64,000 bases of DNA from Lacrimispora algidixylanolytica. Its GTDB lineage: Bacteria > Bacillota > Clostridia > Lachnospirales > Lachnospiraceae. Below the pieces are notes generated by a model. It was not told the origin of the DNA, searched no databases, and saw only the letters and a list, made by a program, of their open reading frames with translations. Within the stretch, counting starts at the first letter, position 1, and each line of letters starts with the position of its first letter. Of the stretch, positions 42,248 to 52,350 are shown piece after piece. The translations under genes and the position numbers were made by a program. Where the stretch lies: positions 1-64,000 of the forward strand of contig NZ_MCIA01000030.1 in the NCBI RefSeq assembly GCF_003609635.1. The letters run 5' to 3'.

Positions 42248-43498
42248 TCAAACAATTCGTCTTACGGATAAAATGGTCCGGTAAGTAGCTGTACCTACCT
42301 TAATTCCCGTCCTTGGAGAACTTGCATGAACGATTTGTCCATTGCCAATATAAATAGCAATGTGGCCTGCATAACAGATCAAATCTCCTGGCTGGGCATC
42401 TGCATAAGATACCTCACGACCTGCGGAGCGCTGCTCTGAAGAGCTTCTTGGCAAGGAATAGCCAAACTTTCGGTAAACTTGCTGTGTGAAACCAGAACAG
42501 TCAGCTCCATTTGTTAAGCTTGTACCACCAAAGACATATGGATTTCCAAGAAATTGAAGTCCATAATCTGCGACAGATCGTCCCTGGGCGCTGCCGCCGC
42601 TGCTTTTAGCTGCAGTGGGACCAGAATACGAATTATTAACGTTTGAAGACTTGCCAGTTGTACTTTTCGCAGCACTCTTTCTTGCTGCTTCCTGCGCTTT
42701 CTTCTTAGCTTCCTCTGCTGCCCGCTTTCTGGTTTCTTCTTCTTTGGCTTTTCGGATTTCCTCATTCTTCTTTTCAATGGTCTTAGCATAAGTAGCTGCT
42801 TCCTGTTTCGCTAAAGCAAGCTGGCCGTCAAAGTTTGAAACTTCCTTTTTCTTTTTGCTGATCAAGGTTTCAAGCTGTCCCTGCTGATCCTTATATTCCA
42901 GCTTCATACCTTCCATCTCAGCCTTATCTTCTTCTAAGTCTTCCTTGTAATCTGCAACCTTTTGCTTTGTTTCATGAAACGTCTCAAGCATCTTTCGGTC
43001 ATAATTATAAATACCTTCTACATACTCAGCCTTATTGAGGAGGTCTGACATATTCTTTACTTGAAGAAATATATCCAGATACTCCGTATCACCCTTTTCA
43101 TACATATACTGAATTCTCTTTTTCATTGCCAAGTACTGCTTTTCTTCCTCTTTCTTCGCCTCCTGATAATCAATTTCCGCCTGTTTAATCTCGGCTTCTT
43201 TGTTTGCCATATCATTTTCCAGCACTTTAATATCAGATAAAAGTTCTACCAGATTAGAGGTTAGCTTTGAAACTTGACTCTGCGCAGCACTTTTCTTGCC
43301 TTCCGCATCTTTGGCTTTTTGTTTGGCCTCTTCCATATTCTTTTGTGCTTCCTGCTTTTCTTTTTCTGCCTTAGTAAGGGCATAAGCCGGAACTGTCTGG
43401 CTCAAAACCAAGATACCTATTAGTGAACTTAAACAATACTTACGTAGTACTTTGGCACCTTTTTCACTGAAATCAATGAGTTTTTTTCGTTTCATCAT
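42248..43498 (-). CDS. Secreted coiled-coil NlpC/P60 peptidoglycan hydrolase
   Basis: A 416-residue exported protein. The signal peptide runs to about residue 41 (VPAYA cleavage region). A long coiled coil follows (about residues 42-260, very rich in Lys, Glu, Ala and Gln), then a Ser/Gly linker and a C-terminal NlpC/P60 domain with the catalytic Cys334 in GADCSGFTQQVY, His379 in GHIAIYIG and a third polar residue, His391, in IVHASSP. Such proteins cut D-Glu-DAP bonds; the coiled coil resembles that of PcsB/CwlO-type hydrolases, which are controlled by FtsEX. No ftsEX gene is adjacent. Confidence 0.92.
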   Translation of the reverse strand: MMKRKKLIDFSEKGAKVLRKYCLSSLIGILVLSQTVPAYALTKAEKEKQEAQKNMEEAKQKAKDAEGKKSAAQSQVSKLTSNLVELLSDIKVLENDMANKEAEIKQAEIDYQEAKKEEEKQYLAMKKRIQYMYEKGDTEYLDIFLQVKNMSDLLNKAEYVEGIYNYDRKMLETFHETKQKVADYKEDLEEDKAEMEGMKLEYKDQQGQLETLISKKKKEVSNFDGQLALAKQEAATYAKTIEKKNEEIRKAKEEETRKRAAEEAKKKAQEAARKSAAKSTTGKSSNVNNSYSGPTAAKSSGGSAQGRSVADYGLQFLGNPYVFGGTSLTNGADCSGFTQQVYRKFGYSLPRSSSEQRSAGREVSYADAQPGDLICYAGHIAIYIGNGQIVHASSPRTGIKVGTATYRTILSVRRIV

Positions 43499-43616
43499 CC
43501 GTTCCCTTTTACCATATTTTCTATTATATATGTTAACTTAAAACAGGGGTAAAATTCAAGTCTAAAATTATTAATTTTTTAATTTATTGTGATAAATCTT
43601 TATCATTTTGCTTTTT

Positions 43617-44963
43617 TTAATCTTTTGGAAGCTTTTTTGCAACCAGAAGAAAGCAGATAAAGAACAATATTCCTTTCATAATAGATGAGATGGAAAACGC
43701 CCACCAGATCCCATTTAGACCAAGAGATGTACCACTTAAAATGATAGCAAGTGGAATTCTCGCTGAGGTAAATATGATACTGATAATGGAACATAAAAGA
43801 GTTTTTCCAAGCCCAGAAAGAGCACCGATGGTGGTTAACTCAAGGCACATAAACATCTGGGACAAACCAAGTATCACCAGATAATTGACACCAATTGGGA
43901 TCACATCTGGCTCATGAATGAACACTCCAAATATCTGAGAAGGTAAAAAGATGAGAAGTGCGGTACAAAACATTCCCCAAAAGGCCATTAAACCAATGGC
44001 TGTTGAATATCCTTTCTTCACTCTCTTAAACTGTCTGGCACCATAATTTTGTCCGATAAAGGAATTGATGGCGGCGGCGAATCCATCGGCTGTCATCCAA
44101 GAGATTGACTCTATCTGTCCTCCGACTCTTAAAACTGCAACCGCAGTATCCCCAAAACCAGCTACAAACCGGGTCAGAATCATGGATATACTGGTATATA
44201 TTAAATTTTGTATTGAGGTTGGAAATCCTATTTTAAGAATTTCCTTTCTGTAATCCCATGGAACCTTTTGTAATATCTTAACTTTATCAAAAATTAAGTG
44301 GTCCTTTCGGATCGCTCTTATAAACATGAGAGAAACAATAAATTGTGCCAGTACCGTTGCTGACGCTGAACCAGCTACCCCAAACCCCTTGATAGGTCCA
44401 AATCCAAAAATCAAAAGAGGATTTAAAACAATATTTAAAACAAGACCTACAAGATTGGCATATAATGGTGTTTTACTATCACCCATTGCGGTCATAATTC
44501 CAGTAATAATCGCATTAAAAAAGGAGAAAAAAATAAGCCCGCAGGTAATCTTTAGATATACCTGGGCATTTTGGATAATGGATTCATGATTCAATCCGAA
44601 AAATCCGATTAATAGACTGGCTCCAAAATATGAAATCATTCCAAATATAATTGCAAATATCATTCCCATCTGTAGCGCGGCAGTAACGTATTTTGCGGCT
44701 TCCTCCGGCTTTTTGCTACCTAAGGCATGGGCTGTCTTTACCTGTCCGCCCATTTTGGCCATGGCCACAACTCCCTGTGACAACCATACATACATTCCTG
44801 CAGCACCTACTGCTGCAACCGCTTCAGACCCAACTAAGCCTAACCACGCCATGTCAGTCAGATTATAAGCCATCTGAAGCAATGCGGTCCCCATAATGGG
44901 AAGGGCTAAGCCTGTTAAGGAGGTAAATATTTTTCCATTTAATAAATCAACTTTTCTGTTCAT
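43617..44963 (-). CDS. MATE-family efflux transporter
   Basis: A 448-residue membrane protein with 12 predicted segments in two similar halves (ALPIMGTALLQMAYNLTDMAWLG and GFPTSIQNLIYTSISMILTRF). It belongs to the NorM/DinF-like MATE group that exports cationic drugs or metabolites using an ion gradient. The start at 44963 follows a GGAG site by 10 bases; the longer frame would cross the nfn terminator. The substrate is unknown. Confidence 0.92.
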   Translation of the reverse strand: MNRKVDLLNGKIFTSLTGLALPIMGTALLQMAYNLTDMAWLGLVGSEAVAAVGAAGMYVWLSQGVVAMAKMGGQVKTAHALGSKKPEEAAKYVTAALQMGMIFAIIFGMISYFGASLLIGFFGLNHESIIQNAQVYLKITCGLIFFSFFNAIITGIMTAMGDSKTPLYANLVGLVLNIVLNPLLIFGFGPIKGFGVAGSASATVLAQFIVSLMFIRAIRKDHLIFDKVKILQKVPWDYRKEILKIGFPTSIQNLIYTSISMILTRFVAGFGDTAVAVLRVGGQIESISWMTADGFAAAINSFIGQNYGARQFKRVKKGYSTAIGLMAFWGMFCTALLIFLPSQIFGVFIHEPDVIPIGVNYLVILGLSQMFMCLELTTIGALSGLGKTLLCSIISIIFTSARIPLAIILSGTSLGLNGIWWAFSISSIMKGILFFICFLLVAKKLPKD

Positions 44964-44982
44964 ACATAAATTACTCCGTCTC

Positions 44983-45008
44983 AAAAGGGCTGCCACAAGG
45001 CAGCCCTT
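44983..45008 (-). terminator. Terminator of the nfn operon
   Basis: AAAGGGCTGCC and GGCAGCCCTT pair around a 4-base loop on the minus strand, followed by T residues. Confidence 0.85.
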
Positions 45009-45021
45009 CTCTATCTACGGA

Positions 45022-46410
45022 TCATTCCTTAGCAGAAAGAAATTCGTGAATTCCCTTTGCACCGGCACGTCCGGCTTCCATAGCCAATATAACGGTTGCA
45101 GCCCCTGTCACTGCATCTCCGCCGGCATAGACACCTTCTTTGCTAGTCTTTCCAGTCGATTCCTCCGCAATAATACATCTGCGTTTGTTGATATCTAATC
45201 CCTTGGTGGTATTGGATATCAGAGGATTTGGTGAGGTTCCAAGAGACATAATTACAGTATCTACGTCAATGACAAATTCAGAATTCTCTACCTCTACTGG
45301 TTTTCTTCTGCCGGAAGCATCCGCTTCTCCAAGTTCCATCTTAATACATTTCATGCCATTCACCCAGCCTTTTTCATCGGTTAAGATCTCAGTTGGGTTA
45401 GAGAGAAGGTCAAAGATAATGCCTTCTTCTTTTGCATGATGAACTTCTTCTGCTCTGGCAGGAAGTTCTGCTTCACTTCTTCTATATACAACATGTACTT
45501 CTGCGCCAAGACGAAGAGCCGTTCTAGCCGCATCCATAGCAACGTTTCCGCCGCCTACGACTGCTACTCTTTTGCCTGCAGCAATTGGTGTGTCATAATC
45601 ATCACGGAAAGCTTTCATTAAGTTGCTTCTAGTTAAGTATTCATTGGCTGAAAATACGCCGTTGGCATTCTCACCAGGAATTCCCATAAACATAGGAAGT
45701 CCAGCACCAGAGCCAATGAATACAGCCTGAAAGCCTTCTTCATCAAAAAGCTGGTCAATGGTTACGGATTTACCAATGATAACATTGGTTTCAATCACAA
45801 CGCCAAGCTTTCTTACGTTATCAATCTCTGGCTGTACTACGCCTGCTTTTGGAAGACGAAATTCTGGAATACCATAGGTTAAAACTCCACCTGGCTCATG
45901 AAGGGCTTCAAAGATGGTCACTTCGTAACCAAGCTTAGCAAGATCTCCTGCACAAGTAAGACCAGAAGGGCCAGAACCAATGACAGCGACCTTAATTCCA
46001 TTGGTTGTCTCTGGAGCCTGTGGCACAATGCCGTGTTCTCTTGCCCAGTCTGCTACGAAACGTTCAAGCTTTCCGATGGAAACAGGTTCTCCTTTGATTC
46101 CACGGATACATACGCCTTCGCACTGACTTTCCTGAGGACATACACGTCCGCATACAGCTGGTAGGGCAGAAGACAATGCAATAACCTTTGACGCTTCTTC
46201 TATATTTCCGTTTTCTACTTCTTTGATAAATCCTGGTATATTTATGGAAACAGGACAGCCAACCACGCATTTGGGATTCTTACAATTAATGCAGCGTGAG
46301 GCTTCCTCTCTTGCTTCTTTTTCATTATATCCAAGGCAGACTTCTTCAAAATTCTTAGCTCTTACCTTTGGATCTTGTTCTCTAACTGGTACTTTCTTTA
46401 AAACGTCCAT
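45022..46410 (-). CDS. nfnB: NADH-dependent ferredoxin:NADP+ oxidoreductase, large subunit
   Basis: A 462-residue subunit of the electron-bifurcating Nfn complex (related to the glutamate synthase small subunit). Two [4Fe-4S] cluster motifs are near the N-terminus: CINCKNPKCVVGCPV (about residue 40) and CGRVCPQESQCEGVC (about 90). The FAD loop is VIGSGPSGLTCAG near residue 145 and the NADP(H) loop VVGGGNVAMDAARTAL near 290. Its ATG overlaps the stop of the small-subunit gene by one base. The same fold occurs in GltD, but the partner upstream identifies Nfn. Confidence 0.93.
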   Translation of the reverse strand: MDVLKKVPVREQDPKVRAKNFEEVCLGYNEKEAREEASRCINCKNPKCVVGCPVSINIPGFIKEVENGNIEEASKVIALSSALPAVCGRVCPQESQCEGVCIRGIKGEPVSIGKLERFVADWAREHGIVPQAPETTNGIKVAVIGSGPSGLTCAGDLAKLGYEVTIFEALHEPGGVLTYGIPEFRLPKAGVVQPEIDNVRKLGVVIETNVIIGKSVTIDQLFDEEGFQAVFIGSGAGLPMFMGIPGENANGVFSANEYLTRSNLMKAFRDDYDTPIAAGKRVAVVGGGNVAMDAARTALRLGAEVHVVYRRSEAELPARAEEVHHAKEEGIIFDLLSNPTEILTDEKGWVNGMKCIKMELGEADASGRRKPVEVENSEFVIDVDTVIMSLGTSPNPLISNTTKGLDINKRRCIIAEESTGKTSKEGVYAGGDAVTGAATVILAMEAGRAGAKGIHEFLSAKE

Positions 46411-47300
46411 TATTCGTCACCTCCACACTGTCCGCATCCACCGTGATGGGTATCGCCTTCGCTTTCCTTTAAGACCGCACGTCCCTCTTCTGACTTGTAC
46501 ATCATCTGACGTTTCATAGCTTCCTCAAAGTTTACCAGATGTCCGTCAAACTCCGGTCCATCGACGCAAGCAAATTTTACTTCACCACCAACCGTAATAC
46601 GGCAGGCACCGCACATGCCAGTTCCGTCTACCATGACAGGGTTTAAGCTTACAATGGTTGGAATCTCTAGTTCTCTTGTCAAAAGACAAACGAACTTCAT
46701 CATGATCATAGGACCGATGGCGATGCACTCATCGTATTTCTTACCCTGGTTCTGTACCAGATCCTTAATCACTTCCGTAACCATTCCTTTTCTTTCATAA
46801 GAACCGTCATCAGTCGTAACATAAAGATTACCAGCCTGTTCTCTCATAGCATCTTCAAGAATCAGTAGACTCTTAGATTTTGATCCAATGATTACGTCTA
46901 CATCAATACCGTGCTCTCTCATCCATTTAACCTGAGGATAAACCGGTGCTGTACCCACACCGCCGGCTACGAATAAAAACTTTTTCTTCTTTAACTCCTC
47001 GATATCTTCATGAACGAATTCAGACGGGTTTCCTAATGGTCCCACCACATCCTCAAAGCTGTCCCCGGCTTTTAAGACTGCCATCCTCTCGGTACTTGCG
47101 CCAACGGTCTGAAATACAATGGTGACCGATCCTTTTTCCCGATTATAGTCACAAATGGTAAGTGGAATTCGCTCCCCTTTGTCATCCATCTTAACAATAA
47201 TAAATTCTCCTGGTTGACAGGCTTTGGCGATCCGGGGTGCTTCCACATCCATCAGATAGATCTTGTCGGCCAACAACTTTGCGTTTAAAATCCTATACAT
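46410..47300 (-). CDS. nfnA: NADH-dependent ferredoxin:NADP+ oxidoreductase, small subunit
   Basis: A 296-residue flavoprotein of the dihydroorotate-dehydrogenase electron-transfer type. The FAD segment is IPLTICDYN, the NAD site VAGGVGTAPVYPQ, and a C-terminal [2Fe-2S] cluster sits in GTGMCGACRITVGGEVKFACVDGPEFDG; the last residues (GGCGQCGG) add two more Cys. With NfnB it couples NADH and reduced ferredoxin to two NADP+ in the cytoplasm. AGGAGG lies 6 bases before the ATG at 47300; the longer frame lacks a ribosome site. Confidence 0.92.
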   Translation of the reverse strand: MYRILNAKLLADKIYLMDVEAPRIAKACQPGEFIIVKMDDKGERIPLTICDYNREKGSVTIVFQTVGASTERMAVLKAGDSFEDVVGPLGNPSEFVHEDIEELKKKKFLFVAGGVGTAPVYPQVKWMREHGIDVDVIIGSKSKSLLILEDAMREQAGNLYVTTDDGSYERKGMVTEVIKDLVQNQGKKYDECIAIGPMIMMKFVCLLTRELEIPTIVSLNPVMVDGTGMCGACRITVGGEVKFACVDGPEFDGHLVNFEEAMKRQMMYKSEEGRAVLKESEGDTHHGGCGQCGGDE

Positions 47301-47463
47301 CTTTATCCTCCTAATGTCTTCGTGAATATACCTGTGCACCGTTCCTGAATTCGACAAAAACCTTCAGGAGAATGTCACCTGTACCATCTTACCACCTTTA
47401 AAGTGCTATGACAACAGGTATAGAGAATATAAATAAATTTTTAACAAAGGTTTTCCAGGAGTC

Positions 47464-47961
47464 TTATTTCGTGTTTTTTCTCTCATACAATCGGTATGTA
47501 TAACACAAATTGAAATAGGTTTGCTCGTCACTTTCCTTGGTCATCTCCCAATCAGAATCCTTATCCAAATTGGGGAAATGAGTATCCGCACTGTATAAAT
47601 AGTCAATATATGTCACATGTGCGATATTACACAATGGTAAGAACTGTTCGTACATACTTTGTCCTCCGATGATAAAACAATCGCTTTTCTCGTATTTTTC
47701 CAGCTCTTCCATTACTTGTTCAAGGCTATGGCAGACGATGGCCCCCTTCACCTTATAATCAGGATTTTTTGTAAGCACTATATTCACACGTCCGTATAAG
47801 GGCTGCTTACCTGGAAGACTCTCCAGTGTTTTCCTGCCCATAACAATCACCTTTCCCAAGGTTTCTTCCCGAAAAAGTCTTTTATCCTCGGGAATGGATA
47901 CGAGAAGCTGGCCTTGATTCCCGATGGACCAGTTTTTATCCACTGCAACAATTAAATTCAT
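47464..47961 (-). CDS. folA: Dihydrofolate reductase
   Basis: A 165-residue enzyme that reduces dihydrofolate with NADPH. It has the N-terminal MNLIVAVDKNWSIGNQGQLLVSIPEDKRLFREETLGKVIVMGRKTLESLPGKQPL stretch, including the conserved W and the acidic residue of the substrate site (PEDKRLFRE), and the NADPH loop FIIGGQSMYEQFLP. It lies 23 bases after the ThyX-like gene, so folate and thymidylate functions appear linked. Confidence 0.93.
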   Translation of the reverse strand: MNLIVAVDKNWSIGNQGQLLVSIPEDKRLFREETLGKVIVMGRKTLESLPGKQPLYGRVNIVLTKNPDYKVKGAIVCHSLEQVMEELEKYEKSDCFIIGGQSMYEQFLPLCNIAHVTYIDYLYSADTHFPNLDKDSDWEMTKESDEQTYFNLCYTYRLYERKNTK

Positions 47962-47984
47962 ATTTTATCTTTCCTTTTCTTATC

Positions 47985-48605
47985 TTATTCTTCTGCAAGA
48001 ATCAGTTCCTTCGCATAAGGAAGTTCTTCCACCCATCGACAGAATGTGTGCCATTCGATCAGCTTGTGATTCTTTCTGGCAAAATACATATTGATCAGTG
48101 TTTCATAATTAAGAGTACATGTCCGCATCTGGTTGTAACTGGAAGGCAGAAGCTGAATCATATCATACCAGTCATCTTTATTCTTATTCTCCATATAACG
48201 AAGTCGGATTTTCTCAAGCTCTGCTACCACTATTTCCATGAAATCAAGCGTCTGTTCTGACATATGGTCATGGCTGAAGTCATTTATGCTAAATGGCTTG
48301 CTATGGATCTTATGCATGGTGCTGGTGGAATTGGCCACTGTGGAAATTTTATAGGTATCGTATTCTTTCCACCAATAAATTGGAGCGGTAATGTCCACGG
48401 AAACAAAAATCTGACGTATGTATTTACGGTGATCATTTCCTGCTTTTCTCAGTCTTTTTGCAAGTCCAAGGTCATTGGGTCCTAATATGTATTCCCCGTC
48501 TTCGTCGTAACTACTGTCCATCCGGTCCCAGCTATTCATTGGATTTCTTGCGCCACGCATGGCGTTCTCTATATTCATTACACTGGTTCTCTCACATATT
48601 AACAT
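47985..48605 (-). CDS. ThyX-like protein with degenerate signature
   Basis: A 206-residue protein upstream of folA. Its middle can be laid against flavin-dependent thymidylate synthase: APIYWWKEYDTYKISTVANSTS corresponds to the ThyX strand APIF..RQ..RHR..S.NE.S. In that reading the RHR-X7-S signature becomes TYK with Ser-rich surroundings and the NE becomes NS, so the dUMP/FAD-contacting residues are altered. The C-terminal half is helical (NYETLINMYFARKNHKLIEWHTFCRWVEELPYA, like the ThyX RxxHKAQ/W.EI region). It could be a divergent ThyX or a re-purposed relative. The ATG at 48605 follows AAAGG by 9 bases. Confidence 0.6.
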   Translation of the reverse strand: MLICERTSVMNIENAMRGARNPMNSWDRMDSSYDEDGEYILGPNDLGLAKRLRKAGNDHRKYIRQIFVSVDITAPIYWWKEYDTYKISTVANSTSTMHKIHSKPFSINDFSHDHMSEQTLDFMEIVVAELEKIRLRYMENKNKDDWYDMIQLLPSSYNQMRTCTLNYETLINMYFARKNHKLIEWHTFCRWVEELPYAKELILAEE

Positions 48606-48837
48606 GGTTTTAATCCTTTCTAACTTCGGGCTTTTCTTTTGAGTCACCCTATATTATAGAACATATTATTTGTTTCGTCCATTTCTTTGTCATTGCTTTG
48701 ATTCTTCCAATCGATAAAAAGCGTTCAGCAAAAACCTTAGAAATCAATGGTTCTCTCTTGATTCATCTGCAATACTCTCTTATAATTGACTTCTGGAAAC
48801 AAAATTTCCAATATATGGAAAAGGAGGCTGATTACAA

Positions 48838-49176
48838 TTGAATCTAAAATTTATACCAGAAAGACTGACTCTTTTACGCACACAAACGGGCATATCGGCA
48901 AAAGATATGAGCCTTTCTCTTGGACAGAAAGATACCTTTATTGAGGAGATAGAACAGAAACGTCTCACCCCCTGCATGGAAGATTTTCTGTCCATCTGTG
49001 AATTTTTCAAAATCACCCCGGGAGAGTTTTTTGATGAAAAGAATCTAAATCCAACACTTTTAAACCAGCTCTTACAAAAACTGATTCCTCTAAGCGGGAC
49101 AGCCCTAGAAGATCTTCTCACCCATTTATCGGAAGTCCGGGACAGCATTAAAAAAGAAAATGAAGGCTTTTATTGA
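48838..49176 (+). CDS. XRE-family helix-turn-helix regulator
   Basis: A 112-residue protein. Residues 5-65 form a Cro/CI-type helix-turn-helix (FIPERLTLLRTQTGISAKDMSLSLGQKDTFIEEIEQKRLTPCMEDFLSICEFFKITPGEFF). The C-terminal part is helical, possibly for dimerisation. The start is a TTG, 10 bases after a strong AAGGAGG (48819-48827 region). It converges on sbcC. Target genes are unknown. Confidence 0.8.
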   Translation: MNLKFIPERLTLLRTQTGISAKDMSLSLGQKDTFIEEIEQKRLTPCMEDFLSICEFFKITPGEFFDEKNLNPTLLNQLLQKLIPLSGTALEDLLTHLSEVRDSIKKENEGFY

Positions 49177-49182
49177 CTAAAA

Positions 49183-52100
49183 CTAAGTCTCAGAAGAAAA
49201 ACGGTCTAAGTCCCAGCGAATCTTGCTGCCTCTTTCGCTTTTTTCTACCAGGAGCTTTTTGCCGATCTGCTCTTTTAATTCTGTCACATGGGAGATAATG
49301 CCGATGAGTCGTCTCTCCCCTGCCAGTTCTTTTAAGATGCGAACTGACTTCATTCTGGAATCTTCATCAAGAGAGCCAAAGCCCTCATCTATAAAAAGGG
49401 CATCCATAGACACATTTCCTGCTGTGCTCTGTATGATATCTGACATACCAAGAGCCATGGAGAGTGCCGCCATAAAGGATTCTCCGCCGGAAAGAGTTTT
49501 CACATCTCGTACCTTTCCGGCAACCATACTGTAAACATCAAGGTCAAGGCCCACCTCTCCCTGCTTACCAAGGGAATCCAGCTCTCTGCATTTAAGAAGA
49601 AACTGGCCGCCTGTCATATCATTTAACCGCTTATTGGCTGCTTGAATCATCTGATTAAAATACTGACGCTGCACATACGTTTGAAAATCAAGACTGACAG
49701 ACAGCTTACCATTAGCCGTTTGAAAAAGGTCATGATAAAGCCGGTATTCCTCCTCCAGTTCTTCTTTTTCTTTCCAAAGGCGGTTAAGCGTCTCATAGGA
49801 TTGCATCATTCTGCTTAAGATCCCCGAAGCCTTTCCTTCCTCTTTTTGAAGCTCCTTCTGCTTCTCAGAAAGTTCTTTTGCCTTTTGTGTCCAGGGCAGT
49901 TGATCAATTCTTTCTCTTCCCTTCGTCTGATCTATGTATTGGTTGTAAATGGTACGAAACCTTAATACTTCTTTTTCATAGCCCTCTATATCCCTCTCCC
50001 ATTTTTCCATGAGTTCAAGGGGTTGTTTTGCCTGAAGATACGCTTCCTCAGATTCAAATCCCATTGTTTTTAATCCTTCATGAAAATCAATGGATGCCTG
50101 TTTTGATGCCTTACTTCTGGACTCTAGATTTTCCATCTCAGAAGCATAACGGCCTTTCTTTTCTCTTTCTTCTTCTGAAATACGGCGAAACCTTGCATTC
50201 ATATTCTCTAACAATGTTGTCTGACGCTCAATCTGGTTACGAAGTGTCACCTTCTCTTCTTCTGCTGTCTTTTCATCTGGATACGGGAGGCGTTCCTCCA
50301 ACTGCTTGATCTTTTCTATGAAAGCAAAGGCTTTTAACTGATTATCTTGCAGGCTAATTCTCGCCTCTTCTCTCGCAGGCTCCAATTCTTCTAGCATTTT
50401 CCGGTCCGTTTTAATGTTGTCTATCAGTTCTTTTAAAATCTTTTCTGCTTCTTTTGCCTCATTTACCTGTTTTCTGATCTGAGTAAGCTGTTCTTGTCCC
50501 TTATCTATTTCTTCATCCATGCACCCTTTTAGCTGGTCGAGAGAAAGAGAAGCCTGGAACCACGTTTCTATTTCCATTTGCATCTGCTCTTTTTGATGCT
50601 TACAGCTTTCTGCTGCCTTAATGCTTTCCTCTGTTGCCTGGGAAAGTAAAGTTTCGGTCTGAATGCGGTCTACCTTTGCCCGCTCCACCATCTCCTGAGT
50701 AACCGCGTCGGGAGAAAGACTTGCCTTTAATGGGTGACTAGAGGAACCACATACAGGACAGGGATCTCCCTCCATCAGATTATCTGCCAAAATGCCAGCC
50801 TGATGTGCCAGGAATTGATCATATCGTTCATTGTAAATATGATCGGCCTCCCTATAATTCTTACGGGCCAACATAGTTTTTTCCTGACTCTGCTCCATAT
50901 GAGCCTGCTGTATTTTGAAAAGGGATAATGACTTTTTAAGGAGCTCTAATCCCTTCTGCCGCTCCTCCTTCTCCTTATTCTCCTGTATCCAGATTGAAAG
51001 ATGCTCCGCTTTCTCTTCTAGCCCTTTCTGTCTGTCTTCGTGGAGCACAATCCTGTTTTTCCTATTTGTAATATCTAAATAAATCTCGGATAATTTGGCT
51101 TCAAGATCCCGCTCCAATGTTTTGATCTCTTTGAAAGCCTTTGTCTCCTCTTTCCATCTAGTATAAAGGGGCATTGCCTCATTAAGCCGGCTAAGATCAT
51201 TTTGAAGACGAGGAAGTTCTTTCTCTGATGTTTTCTTTTCTTCTTCTAACGCTTTTTCCGCCACGATTAGTGTTTGACTCAGATAATCAAGTTCCTTTTT
51301 AAGCTTTTCCGTTCGACTAAATGTTTCTTCCTGTTCTCGTATTTTTTCGGTAAGCTGTCTTGCGACTTCTCCTAATTTTTCAGCAAGCCCAGCTTTTTTT
51401 AATTGCTCCCTTTTCTCGTTCCATAATGCTTCTTCCTCTTCCAGCTGCTCCAAACGATTCTTTGCTCCATGAAGACCATCAAAAAGCCGATTGACCTCTT
51501 CTGCCAGACTTAGTTGGCTTTTGGTCTCTAAAAACATGGTACCTAATGTTTCCTGCTGTTCACGGAGATTCTCTGCTTTCTCCTGAACCTCGTTAAGTGC
51601 CAGATTTAACATATTTCTGATGTCGTCGGTCTTAGTCTCCTTAAATTCCAAGAGCTCCTGCCAAGCTGATCTGTGACTGCTATCCTCCAAAAACTCCATA
51701 TGACTCAGTTCATGGAAACAAAGCTTTCTGTTATCCTCTAATTTTCCGAAGTAAAGGTTATTCTTTTCCTTTAACTTTAACTGAATCCGACTAAAGATTC
51801 CAGTGTTAAAGATTCTTGAAAATATCTCTTTTCGTTCTTTTGAGGAGGCATGAAGAAGCTTTAAATAATCTCCCTGTGCAATCATAGCGATCTGGGAAAA
51901 CTGGTTCTGATCAACTCCAATGATTTCCTGGATTTTTAAGTTTATATCTCTTAAATTACCAGGATATTCAGATCCATCAGGAAGAAATAAGGAGGCCTTT
52001 GCAGGTACCTGCACACCAGTATATTCCCCACTTTTATTCTTCCTTTTGCTCATCCTAAGATAAGTTGGGCTTCTTCTTACCTCATAAATTTCTCCATGTT

Positions 52101-52350
52101 CTAAAAAGCTTAAGGCAACATAGGTTTCCTCGTCCTCGGGAGCATATTGGCTCCTCATCATAGAGGGCTCTCGCTTTTGGCCGCTTGTTTCTCCAAAAAG
52201 AGCAAAGGATACTGCATCAAATATAGTGGTTTTTCCTGCTCCCGTATCTCCGGTGATAAGAAAAACACCATGTCCAACTCGTTCAAAATCCACAGTCTGC
52301 GTGCTTCCATAAGAACCAAATGCGGACAGGGTTAAAGTAAGAGGTTTCAT
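49183..52350 (-). CDS. sbcC: Exonuclease SbcC
   Basis: A 1055-residue SMC-like ATPase. Walker A is TGDTGAGKTTIFDAVSFALFG near residue 35, followed by long antiparallel coiled coils. A zinc hook (DPCPVCGSSSHP) lies near residue 532. The C-terminal signature is TLSGGESFMAALSMALGMSD and Walker B is DALFIDEGFGSLD. With SbcD it opens hairpins and processes double-strand breaks. Its ATG overlaps the sbcD stop (ATGA), so the two are coupled. Confidence 0.95.
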   Translation of the reverse strand: MKPLTLTLSAFGSYGSTQTVDFERVGHGVFLITGDTGAGKTTIFDAVSFALFGETSGQKREPSMMRSQYAPEDEETYVALSFLEHGEIYEVRRSPTYLRMSKRKNKSGEYTGVQVPAKASLFLPDGSEYPGNLRDINLKIQEIIGVDQNQFSQIAMIAQGDYLKLLHASSKERKEIFSRIFNTGIFSRIQLKLKEKNNLYFGKLEDNRKLCFHELSHMEFLEDSSHRSAWQELLEFKETKTDDIRNMLNLALNEVQEKAENLREQQETLGTMFLETKSQLSLAEEVNRLFDGLHGAKNRLEQLEEEEALWNEKREQLKKAGLAEKLGEVARQLTEKIREQEETFSRTEKLKKELDYLSQTLIVAEKALEEEKKTSEKELPRLQNDLSRLNEAMPLYTRWKEETKAFKEIKTLERDLEAKLSEIYLDITNRKNRIVLHEDRQKGLEEKAEHLSIWIQENKEKEERQKGLELLKKSLSLFKIQQAHMEQSQEKTMLARKNYREADHIYNERYDQFLAHQAGILADNLMEGDPCPVCGSSSHPLKASLSPDAVTQEMVERAKVDRIQTETLLSQATEESIKAAESCKHQKEQMQMEIETWFQASLSLDQLKGCMDEEIDKGQEQLTQIRKQVNEAKEAEKILKELIDNIKTDRKMLEELEPAREEARISLQDNQLKAFAFIEKIKQLEERLPYPDEKTAEEEKVTLRNQIERQTTLLENMNARFRRISEEEREKKGRYASEMENLESRSKASKQASIDFHEGLKTMGFESEEAYLQAKQPLELMEKWERDIEGYEKEVLRFRTIYNQYIDQTKGRERIDQLPWTQKAKELSEKQKELQKEEGKASGILSRMMQSYETLNRLWKEKEELEEEYRLYHDLFQTANGKLSVSLDFQTYVQRQYFNQMIQAANKRLNDMTGGQFLLKCRELDSLGKQGEVGLDLDVYSMVAGKVRDVKTLSGGESFMAALSMALGMSDIIQSTAGNVSMDALFIDEGFGSLDEDSRMKSVRILKELAGERRLIGIISHVTELKEQIGKKLLVEKSERGSKIRWDLDRFSSET

